DNA of 64,000 nt from Massilibacillus massiliensis (GTDB lineage Bacteria > Bacillota > Negativicutes > FLKF01), in contig NZ_LT575483.1 in the NCBI RefSeq assembly GCF_900086705.1, forward strand, positions 3,043,516-3,107,515. The letters are read 5' to 3'. Below, in pieces: positions 62,016 to 64,000 of this stretch; position 1 is the stretch's first letter, and the number at the start of each line of letters is the position of its first letter. The position numbers and the translations under genes are program-made. The notes below the pieces were generated by a model. The model made no database searches, was not told where the DNA came from, and saw nothing but the letters and a program-made list of their open reading frames with translations.

Positions 62016-62845
62016 AAATGAAGAAAACTTATGATGGGACGCTTAGATTTGCAGTCTTTATTTTGGCGTTAATTCTAGTGTCAGGGATAATGGCACCATG
62101 GATTGCGCCGTATAATCCATTTCAGCCGGATCTATTACAACGACTTCAGCCGCCGAATATGAATCACTGGTTTGGGACTGATGTATTAGGTCGGGATTTG
62201 TTTAGCAGAATTTTGTATGGAAGTCGTTATACGATTTCGTTGGCACTGCTGCTAAGTTTGCTGCCTTTGATAGTAGGGACATTGTTGGGAACACTTGCCG
62301 GATATTATGGCAAAAAGGTAGATGCTTTGGTGATGCTATGCAGCAATATTTTTCAGGGGATTCCTTCTACCTGTTTTATGGTTGCAATTGTGGGCTTTCT
62401 AGGACCGAGTTTGGGGAGTTTACTACTGGCTTTCGTGCTTACTTCATGGGTAAGCTTATCACGTATTGTCAGGGTAGAAGTGGTGAAGATGAAAGAAGAA
62501 GCTTTTATTGAAGGGTTGATTTGCATCGGGTGTAGTGATTTTCGCATCTTATTTTTTCATATATTGCCTAACATTTTTCATAGTTTGTTGATTTTGGGAA
62601 CCCTGCGTCTTGGCAGAAGCGTTTTATCTTTGGCGGGGTTGAGCTTTTTGGGGTTAGGTGTTCAGCCGCCCACGCCAGATTGGAGTGTCATGGTTAGCGA
62701 TGCTATTTTATATTATCGGAGTTATCCGCATTTAATTCTGATACCGGGATGCTGCATTTTTTTACTTGTCTATTCTATTAATGTGATTGGTGAAGCCTTG
62801 CGAAATAGGTTGGATGTTCGAGCAAATGAGGTGAGGAAATGGTAA
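62012..62845 (+). CDS. Nickel/peptide ABC transporter permease 2 (NikC/OppC type)
   Basis: A 277-residue permease: APWIAPYNPFQPDLLQRLQP, HWFGTDVLGRDLFSRILYGS (the OppC/DppC signature), and the EAA loop EGLICIGCSDFRILFFHILP. Overlaps both neighbours by a few bases. Forms the channel with permease 1. Confidence 0.9.
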   Translation: MKMKKTYDGTLRFAVFILALILVSGIMAPWIAPYNPFQPDLLQRLQPPNMNHWFGTDVLGRDLFSRILYGSRYTISLALLLSLLPLIVGTLLGTLAGYYGKKVDALVMLCSNIFQGIPSTCFMVAIVGFLGPSLGSLLLAFVLTSWVSLSRIVRVEVVKMKEEAFIEGLICIGCSDFRILFFHILPNIFHSLLILGTLRLGRSVLSLAGLSFLGLGVQPPTPDWSVMVSDAILYYRSYPHLILIPGCCIFLLVYSINVIGEALRNRLDVRANEVRKW

Positions 62846-63786
62846 CAGTTTCGAATCCAGCCGATTTTAAGGTGGAGCAGCTGCATGTGGCATTTCATGT
62901 ACAGGCAGGGATTGTGCAAGTAATTGAGGATTTAAGTATATGTTTTAAGTATGGAAAAACAACGGGGATTATCGGCGAAAGCGGCTGTGGAAAATCTGTC
63001 GTAGGTTTGGCTCTGTTTGGCCTATTGCCGCAGTATGCAAAAGTAAAAGGGCATATCTATTACGAAGGGTTAGATGTGTTATCTGCTCCTTTTAGCAAAG
63101 TACAATCTTATCTAGGCAGAGAATGGGGCGTGATCCCACAATCGCCAACGGAAGCCTTGAATCCCGTGCGAAATATAAAAAAACAGTTTGATGATATTGG
63201 TCAAAATGCAGGGCATGGGACTTTTTCTAAACAGGAAGTATGTGATATTTTAGGTTTGTTTGGGCTGCAGGATGGTGCGCGCATACTGAAGGCATATCCG
63301 CATGAATTAAGCGGAGGGATGTTGCAGCGTGTTTTGTGTGCAATGGCAGTATGTTGTAATCCAGCCTGGGTGCTTGCGGATGAACCGACGAAGGGGTTAG
63401 ATCGGGAATCCTTTGCTGCTGTTTATCAAAATTTACAAAAATTGAAAACCTTAAAAACCAAAAGTATGATGATCATTACCCATGATTTGGACTTGGTAAA
63501 GGTTTTATGCGATGAAGTCGTTGTCATGTACGCGGGTGAAATTGTTGAAATAAACGATACTTTATTAAGAAACCCGTTGCATCCGTATACACAAGCTTTT
63601 TTAAAGGCTTTACCTGAAAATGGTTTCCAACCGATGCATGGTAGGAGCCCGGAATTAAATGAGCATATCATTGGCTGTAAATTCGCTGCAAGATGTGCGG
63701 CTGCTAGCAAACGATGCCAGGAAGAACATCCGGAGCTATACGAAATTGATGCAGTCAATAAGGTGAGGTGCTTCTTATATGCTTGA
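62839..63786 (+). CDS. Nickel/peptide ABC transporter ATPase 1 (NikD/OppD type)
   Basis: A 315-residue ATPase: Walker A GESGCGKS, signature LSGGMLQRVLCAMAV, Walker B VLADEPTKGLD and the C-terminal Opp/Dpp domain with the Cys cluster CKFAARCAAASKRC. Overlaps the permease gene by seven bases. Confidence 0.9.
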   Translation: MVTVSNPADFKVEQLHVAFHVQAGIVQVIEDLSICFKYGKTTGIIGESGCGKSVVGLALFGLLPQYAKVKGHIYYEGLDVLSAPFSKVQSYLGREWGVIPQSPTEALNPVRNIKKQFDDIGQNAGHGTFSKQEVCDILGLFGLQDGARILKAYPHELSGGMLQRVLCAMAVCCNPAWVLADEPTKGLDRESFAAVYQNLQKLKTLKTKSMMIITHDLDLVKVLCDEVVVMYAGEIVEINDTLLRNPLHPYTQAFLKALPENGFQPMHGRSPELNEHIIGCKFAARCAAASKRCQEEHPELYEIDAVNKVRCFLYA

Positions 63787-64000
63787 AGCTAGGTGTATTA
63801 CAAAGTATCGTTTGGATCGGGCGGAAAATAAACGAATCAAAATATTGGATCAATGCAGTTTAAAATTAAGAGAAGGACGAGCTTTGGGGCTTATGGGGAA
63901 AAGTGGCTGTGGAAAAAGCACTTTAGCGAAAATTTTGTTGGGTTTGCTTGCTGTGGATACAGGAGACGTTCTTTTTGATGGAGTCTCCTATCGGACGTTT
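63779..64000 (+). CDS. ABC transporter ATPase 2 (NikE/OppF type), truncated by window end
   Basis: The first 74 codons: MLEARCITKYRLDRAENKRI, then Walker A GKSGCGKSTLAKILLG. Starts inside the end of the previous gene. The partner ATPase of the transporter; the rest lies beyond the window. Confidence 0.85.
   Translation, partial: MLEARCITKYRLDRAENKRIKILDQCSLKLREGRALGLMGKSGCGKSTLAKILLGLLAVDTGDVLFDGVSYRTF

Overview
The window looks like chromosomal DNA from a low-GC, two-membrane Firmicute, most likely a Negativicute (Selenomonas/Sporomusa/Megamonas relatives). This is inferred. The gene order secG - carboxylesterase - rnr - smpB - ssrA, the many Shine-Dalgarno starts and the PatB/MalY sulfur operon are Firmicute-like, while a TonB-dependent outer-membrane receptor with a TonB box requires an outer membrane. 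No rRNA, tRNA or CRISPR array was seen.

Layout. 1-9.3 kb: the 3' end of a chemoreceptor gene, a short FliD-like gene, an mdtJI-type SMR exporter pair, and a six-gene sulfur-compound scavenging operon (C-S lyase, binding lipoprotein, M20 amidohydrolase, two permeases, ATPase) followed by a DUF1847 gene. 10-18.1 kb: core genes eno, pyk, secG, esterase, rnr, smpB and tmRNA (tag ANNEYALAA). 18.1-31.3 kb: accessory DNA starting at the tmRNA end, with a group IIC intron just behind the tmRNA terminator (its maturase interrupted by a TGA), an IS256-family element inserted in the loop of a terminator with an 8-bp target duplication, efflux and redox genes with their regulators, a TIR-domain gene, and a decayed copy of the tmRNA 3' end at 31.2 kb that may mark an old island boundary. 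31.3-39.5 kb: small unknown genes, a DUF2975/XRE/DUF4173/DUF2809 membrane cluster and a SIR2-HerA defence pair. 39.5-53.3 kb: a mosaic of duplicated and decaying pieces (kinase, C39 peptidase, XRE and a 97-aa gene, each present whole and as a fragment) around a divergent TetR / amidase - AHL lactonase - MFS operon. 53.4-64 kb: LysR, two DMT exporters (one YddG-like), then a cobalamin riboswitch controlling a TonB receptor and a Nik/Opp-type ABC transporter that runs off the window.

The strongest unexplained signal is a dispersed, modular repeat family (389-830, 9261-9698, 12949-13164, 49237-49463, plus one lone hairpin at 25983-26018). Each module is a hairpin whose loop or core is nearly constant while the stem sequence differs between copies with both arms changing together. 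Such covariation suggests selection for a folded RNA or single-stranded DNA structure. Two of the modules (A+C) and three others (D+B+F) also occur as separate half-elements.

Gene starts were moved from the longest reading frame where a Shine-Dalgarno sequence decides; product names rest on motif recognition by eye, without database searches.
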